Origin: Nocardia xishanensis NBRC 101358
GTDB taxonomy: Bacteria > Actinomycetota > Actinomycetes > Mycobacteriales > Mycobacteriaceae
Length of the DNA stretch: 62,837 nt
Direction: 5' to 3'
NCBI RefSeq assembly: GCF_001613365.1
Contig: NZ_BDCF01000049.1
Span: forward strand, 1 to 62,837
In this document: positions 50,494 to 58,392 of the stretch, piece by piece
Layout of the letters: each line of letters starts with the position of its first letter
Numbering within the stretch: position 1 is the first letter of the stretch
The notes under the pieces: model-generated
What the model saw: only the letters and a program-made list of their open reading frames with translations
The model's database searches: none
What the model was told of the DNA's origin: nothing
Made by a program: the position numbers and the translations under genes

Positions 50494-51450
50494 ATGAGTC
50501 AGGTGGAGTCGATCGACGTCGAGCGGTTGCGCTGGTTCGTCGCGGTGGCCGAGGAGCTGCACTTCGCGCGGGCGGCCAAAGCGCTGGGGATCGCGCGGCA
50601 GCGGCTCAGCCGGACGGTCATCGACCTGGAAGACGAGCTCGGCACCAAGCTGTTCGTCCCCGGCGCCCAGCCGACGCAGCTCACCGACGAGGGCCGCGAG
50701 CTGCTCACCGCCGCGTGCGAGGTCATCGCCCGCGCGGAGGCCGAAGCGGCGCGGCCGGAGCCCGAGGAGGACCGGCCCGTCCTTCGGGTGGGTTTCGTGC
50801 CCGGCGTCACCGTGTCGAAGTGGGAACGGATCTGGAGTGAGCGGTTCTCGGATGTCCAGCTCGAGACGATCCCGCTCGCGGCCGCCGACCAGCTGACCGC
50901 GCTGCGGGAGGGACGGGTCGACATGTGCTTCGTACGCCTGCCGATCGACCGCGAGGGGCTCAGCGCGATTCCGCTGTACCGCGAGGTGCCGGTCGTCGTG
51001 GTGCCCAAGGACCACCCGATCTCGCTGTTCTCCGAGGTCGGCGCGGCGGAGCTGGCCGACGAACGCGTGCAGGACGCCTCGGACATCGACGCGGCGGCGG
51101 TCACCTTCGAAATGGTCGCCGCGGGAGTCGGACTCGCCGTCGTCCCGCACTCCATCGCGCGCCTGCACGCCCGTCGTGATCTGGTGTACCGGACCGTCAC
51201 CGATCACCCGGACACCGAGATCGCCCTGGCCTGGCCCGCGTCCGAGACCACCGAGCTGGTCGAGGAATTCATCGGCGTGGTGCGTGGCCGCTCCGAACGG
51301 AGCTCGCGCGCGCCACGCGCCGAACAGCCGGCGAAGCGGACCACCGTCAAAAAGCCTGCGCCGCAGCGGAAACCGACGGGCGGGAAGGGTGCCTCCGCGA
51401 CACGGGGCGCACGCTCCTCTGGCGCGAAGAGCAAGCGGCGCGGTCGCTGA
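50494..51450 (+). CDS. LysR-family transcriptional regulator
   Basis: The 318-residue protein has a LysR HTH (VERLRWFVAVAEELHFARAA; KALGIARQRLSRTVIDLEDE; KLFVPGAQPTQLTDEGRELL) and a periplasmic-binding-like sensor domain ending near residue 265 (GVGLAVVPHSIARLHARRD). The tail of ~45 residues is very basic (KRTTVKKPAPQRKPTGGKGA, KSKRRGR), unusual for LysR, perhaps extra DNA contact. Divergent from DUF5997. Confidence 0.9.
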   Translation: MSQVESIDVERLRWFVAVAEELHFARAAKALGIARQRLSRTVIDLEDELGTKLFVPGAQPTQLTDEGRELLTAACEVIARAEAEAARPEPEEDRPVLRVGFVPGVTVSKWERIWSERFSDVQLETIPLAAADQLTALREGRVDMCFVRLPIDREGLSAIPLYREVPVVVVPKDHPISLFSEVGAAELADERVQDASDIDAAAVTFEMVAAGVGLAVVPHSIARLHARRDLVYRTVTDHPDTEIALAWPASETTELVEEFIGVVRGRSERSSRAPRAEQPAKRTTVKKPAPQRKPTGGKGASATRGARSSGAKSKRRGR

Positions 51451-51456
51451 TCCGGT

Positions 51457-51939
51457 CTATTCGACGCTGCGCCGCGCCCCGGCGGGCCAGACGATATCGA
51501 TCGGGACGAGCCGTCGCCGGGCGGCGTCGACCGCGTCGGCGGTGCTGCCGGTATCGCCGTCGCTGCCATCCCACACGGCGACGAGCCGGGTGATGTCGGC
51601 CAGGACGGCTTCGTTCGCCGCGCGGTACGCGACGGGCGACGGTTCGGCGTAGGGCATGACCCGCACGGATGCGGCCCGCGTGAGCAGGTCGTCGAAGACC
51701 GCGACGCGGTCGATCGGGACGGCCTGGTCTCGATAGTGCCGCGCGGGCAGCACGACCTCCAACCGCCCGCCGAGCGCGAGCACCACCTCGGCGAAGATCG
51801 AATCCGCGCCCGGCGCAAGGCAGCTCACTCCGATCAGCTCGCCGTCGCAGTCGCGCAATCGTTCGAACAGCGCGGCGCGGATCAGTTCGGCGGTGGCCGC
51901 GGTGAGATGGAGGTGCCCGGTGATCCCTATGCGTGTCAC
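51457..51939 (-). CDS. SLOG-like nucleotide-binding protein
   Basis: The 160-residue protein begins RIGITGHLHLTAATAELIRA and has SCLAPGADSIFAEVVLALGG, EVVLPARHYRDQAVP and LVAVWDGSDGDTGSTADAV. This order of GITGH, GxxxGAD and a late WDG resembles Rossmann-like SLOG proteins (relatives of DprA and LOG) that bind nucleotides or their derivatives. The assignment is by pattern only. GTG 51939 overlaps the stop of the DapA-like gene (GTGA), so the two are translated together. Confidence 0.7.
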   Translation of the reverse strand: MTRIGITGHLHLTAATAELIRAALFERLRDCDGELIGVSCLAPGADSIFAEVVLALGGRLEVVLPARHYRDQAVPIDRVAVFDDLLTRAASVRVMPYAEPSPVAYRAANEAVLADITRLVAVWDGSDGDTGSTADAVDAARRRLVPIDIVWPAGARRSVE

Positions 51940-52874
51940 GGCGTGCCCTCGTGGAGGCGGGGCAGGATCTTGTTGCGCAGGTGCGCGCGGATGTCGGCGA
52001 TCACGGCGTCGGCCGGGGTGACCAGGGGGCTGCGGACGGTGGCCGGGAATCCTGGAATGCGTTCGGCGAGGGCGGCTTTGACGAACGTCATGTCGGAGAG
52101 GCCCGATTCGTGGCGGAGGGCGCGACACTCGTCGAACACGGCTTGCCAACGCGTTGCCGCATCACCGTCGCCGTCGCGCAAGGCGGCGGCGATACGAACG
52201 GGGATCTCGGGCACGGGATTGCCCCCACCGGACACGATGCCGTGCACGCCGAGCTCGCCGATCCGTGCGGCCGCACCGTCGTTGCCCGCGAAGACCGCGA
52301 GTCCGGTCGCGGTATACGCCCGGGTGACGTCGAGCCGACCACTCGAGTCCTTGATGCCGACGAGCATCGGGTACTCGGCGGCGAGCGCACCGAACAGCTC
52401 CGGGGAGATCGGCGTTTGGGTGTGACGGGGAAAGTTGTACAGCAGCATCGGCAATTCGGTGCGAGCGAGCAGCCTGCCGAAGAAGTCACGGACGCCGGTC
52501 TCCGGTGGGTCGGCGAAGAAATAGGGGGCGATCGCGGCGACGGCGTCGGCGTGCTCGCGAGCGTGGTCGAGCAGGTCGATCGCGTCGCCGTACGCGGTGG
52601 CGCCGACGTGGGCGATCAGGTGGCCCGGCCACTGCGCGCGGGCCTGCTCGAGGACCTTCTTGCGTTCGGCGACAGTCAGATTCGCGAACTCGCCGGTGGT
52701 GCCGTTGACGAGGATGGCATCGACGCCCGCCCGGTGCAGAAAGCCGAGGTACTCGCCCAGCGCCCGGCTGTCGACGGCGTGGTCGCGAGTGAACGGCGTG
52801 ACCGTGGCGATGATCGGGTTGACCTGCACGTTTCCCGGCCAGGGAACCCGCGGCGCCGGCTGTCCAACTGTCAT
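51936..52874 (-). CDS. DapA/NanA-family Schiff-base lyase or synthase
   Basis: The 312-residue TIM barrel has VNGTTGEFANLTVAERKKVL, LLYNFPRHTQ with the catalytic tyrosine, and VGIKDSSGRLDVTRAY with the Schiff-base lysine near residue 173. SGGGNPVPEIPVRI replaces the usual substrate-loop residues, so it is probably not dihydrodipicolinate synthase itself but a related aldolase. ATG 52874 is chosen because GGAGGAG lies eight bases upstream; GTG 52883 would be too close to it. Confidence 0.85.
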   Translation of the reverse strand: MTVGQPAPRVPWPGNVQVNPIIATVTPFTRDHAVDSRALGEYLGFLHRAGVDAILVNGTTGEFANLTVAERKKVLEQARAQWPGHLIAHVGATAYGDAIDLLDHAREHADAVAAIAPYFFADPPETGVRDFFGRLLARTELPMLLYNFPRHTQTPISPELFGALAAEYPMLVGIKDSSGRLDVTRAYTATGLAVFAGNDGAAARIGELGVHGIVSGGGNPVPEIPVRIAAALRDGDGDAATRWQAVFDECRALRHESGLSDMTFVKAALAERIPGFPATVRSPLVTPADAVIADIRAHLRNKILPRLHEGTP

Positions 52875-53000
52875 CTGCGGCACTCCTCCACATCGACACG
52901 GCAGTCGACCAGTTTATCGCCCGCGCGGCGGCGGCCGGTCGATCGAGTCCGGCGATGCCGGGTGATCCGCGGCGAGCCCGGTGGACGCGGGCACGACAAC

Positions 53001-53035
53001 GGCCGCGCCCCCGGCATGGACCGGGGCGCGCGGCC
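53001..53035 (-). terminator. Hairpin after the DUF2631 gene
   Basis: GGCCGCGCCCCCGG (53001-53014) pairs with 53021-53035 as two helices of 6 and 7 bp separated by a small internal loop, with a 6-base terminal loop. On the minus strand this starts nine bases after the DUF2631 stop. No T tract. Confidence 0.6.
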
Positions 53036-53043
53036 GCGAAGAA

Positions 53044-53313
53044 TTAGCGGGGCTTGCGCCGCAGGATGGTGTCGCGCACCAGGATGACCACGATGAGCGC
53101 GGCGAAGCCGATGAGGTAGATGTCCTCGATCTTGCCCTTGTGGTTGCCGATGACCATGGCCACCAGCGCGAACGCGACGATCCAGCCCGCGATGCGGAAG
53201 GTGCGACGCGATTCACCACTCCAACCCCAGGCGGCGGAGGGGACCTCGGCGGTGTCCACGTGAGTGACGATGGCGCGCTCGTTCTTGGCGGGTTCGATTT
53301 CCGTGGCGGCCAC
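53044..53313 (-). CDS. DUF2631 membrane protein
   Basis: The 89-residue protein has the actinobacterial DUF2631 pattern: VPSAAWGWSGESRRTFRIAG, one or two membrane helices (IAGWIVAFALVAMVIGNHKG; EDIYLIGFAALIVVILVRDT) and a basic end. It lies next to dxr, as in mycobacteria. Function unknown. GTG start. Confidence 0.85.
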   Translation of the reverse strand: MAATEIEPAKNERAIVTHVDTAEVPSAAWGWSGESRRTFRIAGWIVAFALVAMVIGNHKGKIEDIYLIGFAALIVVILVRDTILRRKPR

Positions 53314-53329
53314 GATCGCTCCTCAGGTG

Positions 53330-53344
53330 GTTCGGGTACCGAAC
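53330..53344. promoter_or_regulatory. Inverted repeat between DUF2631 and dxr
   Basis: GTTCGGGTACCGAAC has 6-bp arms GTTCGG and CCGAAC around GTA. It lies 16 bases before the DUF2631 start and ~125 bases before dxr. Possibly an operator; not matched to any known protein. Confidence 0.35.
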
Positions 53345-53468
53345 ATTCCGGTACACACTCGGTGGGGCTACTGCTCGATATCGTGACATACGACGCCGCG
53401 TCGTTGGTAGTCGGGCCGCGTTCGACGCGCGCGGTGAGCGGCCTGGCACGGTAGGACACAATGGCTTG

Positions 53469-54608
53469 GTGTCCGACATCGTGAGAGTCCTGCTGCTCGG
53501 CAGCACCGGATCCATTGGTACCCAGGCGCTCGAGGTGATCGCCGCCAACCCCGACAAGTTCGAGGTGGTCGGCTTGGCGGCCCGCGGTGGCAATACCGAG
53601 CTGTTCGCCGCGCAGATGGCCGCCACCGGGACTCGCAATGTCGCCGTCGCCGATCCGGCCGCCGCCGCGGCCCTCGACATTCCGCTGGCGGGCCCGGCGG
53701 CCGTGACCGAATTGGTCCGCCGCACCGAGGCGGACGTGGTGCTCAACGCGCTGGTCGGCTCGCTCGGCCTGGAGCCGACCCTGGCCACCCTGGAGTCGGG
53801 CACGCGGCTCGCGCTGGCGAACAAGGAATCGCTCGTTGCCGGCGGTTCGCTGGTGACCCGCGCCGCCGCGCCCGGCCAGATCGTGCCGGTGGACTCGGAA
53901 CATTCGGCGCTGGCGCAGTGCCTGCGCGGCGGACGCGCCGAGGAGGTCGACCGGCTGGTGCTGACCGCGTCGGGCGGGCCGTTCCGCGGCTGGACCGCCG
54001 AGATGCTCGAATCGGTGAGCCCCGCCGAGGCCAAGGCGCACCCGACCTGGTCGATGGGTCTGATGAACACCCTGAATTCGGCCTCGCTGGTGAACAAGGG
54101 CCTGGAGCTGATCGAGACGCACCTGCTGTTCGGTATCCCCTACGACCGCATCGACGTCACGGTGCACCCGCAGTCGATCGTGCACTCGATGGTCACCTTC
54201 ACCGACGGGTCGACGCTGGCGCAGGCCAGCCCGCCGGACATGAAGCTGCCGATCGCGCTGGCGCTCGGCTGGCCGGACCGGGTGCCCGGCGCGGCGGCCC
54301 CCTGTGATTTCGGCACCGCCGCCACCTGGACCTTCGAGCCGGTCGACAACGAGGTGTTCCCCGCGGTCGACCTGGCCAGGCAGGCTGGCACCGCGGGCGG
54401 CAGCGTGACGGCGGTCTACAACGCCGCCAACGAGATCGCGGTGCAGGCGTTCCTGGACGGTCTGATCGGCTTCCCGGCGATCGTGCGCACGGTGGCTCAG
54501 GCGGTGGAGGCGGCCGATCAGTGGCGGACCGAGCCGCAGAGCCTGGCCGAGGTGCTCGCCGCCGACGGCTGGGCGCGCGACTACGCCCGGCGCGTCGTCG
54601 GAGGCTGA
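53469..54608 (+). CDS. dxr: 1-deoxy-D-xylulose 5-phosphate reductoisomerase
   Basis: Dxr makes 2-C-methyl-D-erythritol 4-phosphate in the MEP isoprenoid pathway. The 379-residue protein has VRVLLLGSTGSIGTQALEVI (NADPH), LALANKESLVAGGSL, IVPVDSEHSALAQCL with metal ligands, LTASGGPFRG and HPTWSMGLMNTLNSASLVNK, and VHPQSIVHSMVTFTDGS. GTG 53469 or the adjacent TTG are possible. CACAAT (53457-53462) ends six bases before this GTG. Confidence 0.95.
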   Translation: MSDIVRVLLLGSTGSIGTQALEVIAANPDKFEVVGLAARGGNTELFAAQMAATGTRNVAVADPAAAAALDIPLAGPAAVTELVRRTEADVVLNALVGSLGLEPTLATLESGTRLALANKESLVAGGSLVTRAAAPGQIVPVDSEHSALAQCLRGGRAEEVDRLVLTASGGPFRGWTAEMLESVSPAEAKAHPTWSMGLMNTLNSASLVNKGLELIETHLLFGIPYDRIDVTVHPQSIVHSMVTFTDGSTLAQASPPDMKLPIALALGWPDRVPGAAAPCDFGTAATWTFEPVDNEVFPAVDLARQAGTAGGSVTAVYNAANEIAVQAFLDGLIGFPAIVRTVAQAVEAADQWRTEPQSLAEVLAADGWARDYARRVVGG

Positions 54609-54830
54609 ATCGCCGGTCCCCGGCGCGCACGACCGCATGCTGGCAGACTGAGGCTTTGAGGATCGGGGATGGAATTCGTCCGGCGTACCCGCGCGTTCGC
54701 GCGGACGTGCGCGGGCTGGTGACGGACTCGGTCCCGCCGCGTCCATTAGTGTGGTCGGGGTGCTCGCGGCCGCGCCGGCGCGTGCGCGGGATGTCGACGA
54801 GCTGCGCAACGCAGGAGGGCTGGAGAGCAA

Positions 54831-56027
54831 ATGGTGTTCGCCATGGGGTTCGTGCTGTTCGCGCTCGGCATCCTCATCTCGGTCGCCCTGCACGAATGCG
54901 GACACATGTGGGCGGCCCAAGCCACCGGCATGAAGGTGCGCCGCTACTTCGTCGGGTTCGGGCCGACCCTCTGGTCCTTCCACCGCGGTGAGACCGAATA
55001 CGGCGTCAAAGCCATCCCGCTCGGCGGCTTCTGCGATATCGCGGGCATGACCGCTTTGGACGAGGTGCGGCCGGAGGAACTGGACCGCGCCATGTACCGC
55101 CAGGCGACCTGGAAGCGAATGGTGGTGATGGCGGGCGGCATCGCGATGAACTTCGTGCTCGGCTTCCTGCTGATCGTGGTGCTGGCCGTCGGGTGGGGCC
55201 TGCCGCGGCTGGACGAACCGGCCCCCACCGTCGGGAGCCTGCAGTGCGTCGCGGACGCGAATCCCGATGGGACCCTGCAACAGTGCAGCGGTCTCGGCCC
55301 CGCGCAGGTGGGCGGCCTCCAACCGGGCGACACCATTACGGCCGTGAACGGCGTCGCGGTCGGCACCTGGGCGGAGTTCACGGAGCAGACCCGCAAGCAG
55401 CAGGGCCCGATCACCTACACCGTGGACCGCGCCGGACAGCGGGTGCAGGTGACGGTCACGCCGCAGCCGGTGACGCGCTACGCGAAGGACGGCACGAAGA
55501 CCGAGGTCAGCGCGGTCGGCGTCACCCTCGACAACCCGCCGATCGAGCAGTACAACGTCGTCACGGCCGTCCCCGCTGCGGCCTCCTTCACCGGCGACCT
55601 TTTCGTGCGCACCTTCCAGTCGCTCGCCCAGATGCCCGCCAAGGTCGCGGCGCTCTGGGACGCGGTCACCGGCGGCGCGCGCGACCCGGAGACCCCGGTC
55701 AGCATCTACGGCGCGAGCCGCATCGGCGGCGAGAGCGCGCGCGAGGGCCTGTGGCAGGTGTTCGTGCTGATGCTGGCGAGCCTCAACTTCTTCCTCGGCG
55801 CGTTCAACATTCTGCCGCTGCTGCCGCTGGACGGCGGTCACATGGCGGTGGTGCTGTACGAGAAGTTCCGCAACACCGTCCGCGGCTGGCGCGGCCTCGC
55901 GCCGGCCGGTCCGGTCGACTACCTCAAGTTGTTGCCCGCGACCTACCTCGCCGTCGTCCTCGGCGGCGCGTACATGGTGCTGACGTTGGCCGCCGACATC
56001 GTGAACCCGATTCGGCTGTTTCCCTGA
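54831..56027 (+). CDS. rip1: Site-2 intramembrane metalloprotease Rip1 (RseP family)
   Basis: Rip1 cuts anti-sigma factors and other membrane proteins within the bilayer. The 398-residue protein has SVALHECGHMWAAQATGMKV (HExxH zinc site, here HECGH), YGVKAIPLGGFCDIAGM, a PDZ domain (GGLQPGDTITAVNGVAV, ~residues 130-210) and LPLLPLDGGHMAVVLYEKFR with the third ligand Asp. Four membrane helices are visible. It lies between dxr and ispG as in mycobacteria. Confidence 0.95.
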   Translation: MVFAMGFVLFALGILISVALHECGHMWAAQATGMKVRRYFVGFGPTLWSFHRGETEYGVKAIPLGGFCDIAGMTALDEVRPEELDRAMYRQATWKRMVVMAGGIAMNFVLGFLLIVVLAVGWGLPRLDEPAPTVGSLQCVADANPDGTLQQCSGLGPAQVGGLQPGDTITAVNGVAVGTWAEFTEQTRKQQGPITYTVDRAGQRVQVTVTPQPVTRYAKDGTKTEVSAVGVTLDNPPIEQYNVVTAVPAAASFTGDLFVRTFQSLAQMPAKVAALWDAVTGGARDPETPVSIYGASRIGGESAREGLWQVFVLMLASLNFFLGAFNILPLLPLDGGHMAVVLYEKFRNTVRGWRGLAPAGPVDYLKLLPATYLAVVLGGAYMVLTLAADIVNPIRLFP

Positions 56028-56180
56028 GTTATCCCTGGCGGGGTACCCTGTCGCGGGCAATCGCGGGACAACACGTCGCCAGACCGTGTCATGGGCGTCA
56101 CAGGGTGGTGGTCCACCGGGCGCGGCTAAGCTCGGTAGGCGAACGGCCCGCAGCACACGGACGAAAGTAGGCAGCCGAAA

Positions 56181-57338
56181 GTGACCAGCACAATCGGACT
56201 GGGGATGCCGACCGCACCCGCGGCCGTTCTCGCGCCCCGCCGCAAGACCCGTCAGTTGATGGTGGGTGGTGTCGGTGTGGGTAGTGACCACCCGATTTCG
56301 GTGCAGTCGATGACCACCACCAAAACGCATGACGTGAATGCGACATTGCAGCAGATCGCCGAGCTCACGGCCTCTGGTTGTGACATCGTGCGTGTCGCCT
56401 GTCCGCGTCAGGAGGATGCGGATGCGTTGGCGACGATCGCGCGTAAGTCGCAGATCCCGGTGATCGCCGACATCCATTTCCAGCCCCGCTACATCTTCGC
56501 CGCGATCGACGCCGGTTGCGCGGCGGTGCGCGTGAATCCGGGCAACATCAAGGAGTTCGACGGCCGGGTCAAGGAGGTCGCCAAGGCCGCCGGCGCCGCC
56601 GGCATCCCGATCCGCATCGGCGTGAACGCCGGTTCGCTGGACAAGCGAATGATGGAGAAGTACGGCAAGGCCACCCCCGAAGCGCTGGTCGAATCGGCGC
56701 TGTGGGAGGCGAGCCTGTTCGAGGAACACGGCTTCGGCGACATCAAGATCTCGGTCAAGCACAACGACCCGGTGATCATGGTCGAGGCCTACCGTCAGCT
56801 CGCCGCGCAATGCGATTACCCGCTGCACCTCGGCGTGACCGAGGCCGGTCCGGCGTTCCAGGGCACCATCAAGTCCGCGGTCGCCTTCGGCGCGCTGCTC
56901 AGCGAGGGCATCGGTGACACGATCCGGGTCTCGCTGTCCGCCCCTCCCGCCGAGGAAGTGAAGGTCGGCGGCCAGATCTTGCAGTCGCTGAACCTGCGCC
57001 CGCGCAAGCTCGAGATCGTCTCCTGCCCGTCGTGTGGTCGCGCCCAGGTGGACGTCTACACGCTGGCCAACGAGGTCAGCGCCGGGCTCGAGGGCATGGA
57101 AGTGCCGCTGCGCGTCGCGGTCATGGGCTGTGTCGTCAACGGGCCCGGTGAGGCGCGCGAAGCGGATCTGGGTGTGGCCTCTGGCAACGGCAAGGGTCAG
57201 ATCTTCGTCAAGGGCGAGGTGATCAAAACCGTGCCCGAACATCTGATCGTCGAGACGTTGATCGAGGAGGCCATGCGGATCGCCGAGGAGATGGGCGAGC
57301 GCGATGGCGCCGGGGAGCCGGTCGTCACCGTCGGCTGA
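56181..57338 (+). CDS. ispG: 4-hydroxy-3-methylbut-2-enyl diphosphate synthase
   Basis: IspG converts MEcPP to HMBPP in the MEP pathway with a [4Fe-4S] cluster. The 385-residue protein has RRKTRQLMVGGVGVGSDHPI, VQSMTTTKTHDVNATLQQIA, NPGNIKEFDGRVKEVAKAAG, the cluster segment LEIVSCPSCGRAQVDVYTLA, and AVMGCVVNGPGEAREADLGV. Codons in bases ~56255-56460 end in T more often than the rest of the gene. GTG start 56181. Confidence 0.96.
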   Translation: MTSTIGLGMPTAPAAVLAPRRKTRQLMVGGVGVGSDHPISVQSMTTTKTHDVNATLQQIAELTASGCDIVRVACPRQEDADALATIARKSQIPVIADIHFQPRYIFAAIDAGCAAVRVNPGNIKEFDGRVKEVAKAAGAAGIPIRIGVNAGSLDKRMMEKYGKATPEALVESALWEASLFEEHGFGDIKISVKHNDPVIMVEAYRQLAAQCDYPLHLGVTEAGPAFQGTIKSAVAFGALLSEGIGDTIRVSLSAPPAEEVKVGGQILQSLNLRPRKLEIVSCPSCGRAQVDVYTLANEVSAGLEGMEVPLRVAVMGCVVNGPGEAREADLGVASGNGKGQIFVKGEVIKTVPEHLIVETLIEEAMRIAEEMGERDGAGEPVVTVG

Positions 57339-57407
57339 GACCGGCCGGGACCAGCGCGTTTCGGATACCCGTACCGGATCGGCCGAGTTCGTGGCAGGCT
57401 GTCGATT

Positions 57408-58271
57408 GTGCGGAGTCTGCTGGAGCCGACGCGACGGGCGAAATACGCCCCCGCGCGTCAGCTCGCCAACCGGGATCTGGCGCAGGTCCTGCGAGTGCTC
57501 GACAGCGATCCGGTCGCCTCGTGCATGATCGCGGCCCGGTTGCAGGAATTCGGCCTGGACGCCAGAGGCGGGCACGGTGAGCTGTGGAGCCGCGGCGGCC
57601 CCGCCGAATCCCTCTGCTTCTCCGGAGCCAATCTGGTGCCGCTGCGGGGCGACCACGACGCGTTGCGCGCGTTCGCCGACCGCGCGATCCGCTGGCCGCG
57701 AGTGTGCTCTTCCGTGGTCGGCCGCCAGGAGCTGGCGTTGCCGCTGTGGGAGATGCTCACCGAGCGCTGGGGACCCCCGCGGGAACTGCGCGGCACGCAG
57801 CCGCTGCTCGCGCTCGGCCAGCCCGCGCTCGCCACGGCCGATCCGCAGGTCCGCAGGGCACGGCCCGAGGAGCTGGACCGCTACCTGAGCGCGGCGATCG
57901 CCATGTTCATCGAGGAGGTCGGCGTCGACCCGAGGGCGGGCGACGGCGGCAGGGGCTACCGGCGCCGCATCCAGCACCTCATCGAATCCGGCCGGGCCTG
58001 GGCGCGTTTCGAGGACGGTGAAGTGGTCTTCAAGGCCGAGGTCGGGTCGCTATCCCGGCGCACCGGCCAGATCCAGGGCGTGTGGGTGCATCCCGATCGG
58101 CGCGGCAAGGGCGTTGGCACGGCGGGCACGGCGGCGGTGGCCAACGCGGTGGTCGCATCGGGACGCACCGCGAGCCTGTACGTGAACGACTTCAACACGG
58201 TGGCCCGCCGCGCTTACGGCCGGGTCGGATTCCGCCAGATCGCGACCTTCGCGACCGTCCTGCTGGACTGA
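57408..58271 (+). CDS. GNAT acetyltransferase with N-terminal DUF4081
   Basis: The 287-residue protein has an N-terminal DUF4081-like half (LANRDLAQVLRVLDSDPVAS to LVPLRGDHDALRAFADRA) and a C-terminal GNAT half: QIQGVWVHPDRRGKGVGTAG is acetyl-CoA binding motif A, then SLYVNDFNTVARRAYGRVGF. M. tuberculosis carries a similar gene (Rv2867c) at this position. Substrate unknown. Start GTG 57408. Confidence 0.9.
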   Translation: MRSLLEPTRRAKYAPARQLANRDLAQVLRVLDSDPVASCMIAARLQEFGLDARGGHGELWSRGGPAESLCFSGANLVPLRGDHDALRAFADRAIRWPRVCSSVVGRQELALPLWEMLTERWGPPRELRGTQPLLALGQPALATADPQVRRARPEELDRYLSAAIAMFIEEVGVDPRAGDGGRGYRRRIQHLIESGRAWARFEDGEVVFKAEVGSLSRRTGQIQGVWVHPDRRGKGVGTAGTAAVANAVVASGRTASLYVNDFNTVARRAYGRVGFRQIATFATVLLD

Positions 58272-58378
58272 GATCTCGGATTCCGATAGTTCGAGACCGC
58301 CCGCGCCACCTGATGCGGAACACCATCCTCGTCGGCCGAGATGCGGTGCGCCGCAGGCGTTTGCCCATTGTTGGCCAG

Positions 58379-58384
58379 TACCAT
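58379..58384 (+). promoter_or_regulatory. -10-like TACCAT before the PBP gene
   Basis: TACCAT ends eight bases before the ATG at 58393, another case of a possible leaderless start. Confidence 0.35.
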
Positions 58385-58392
58385 CGGCAGCG

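Noticed and set aside
52914..57977. A 1687-codon open frame on the minus strand
   Set aside because: It runs opposite dxr, rip1, ispG and the GNAT gene and is low-complexity Arg/Ala/Gly/His-rich. It is a high-GC shadow of strongly coding genes.
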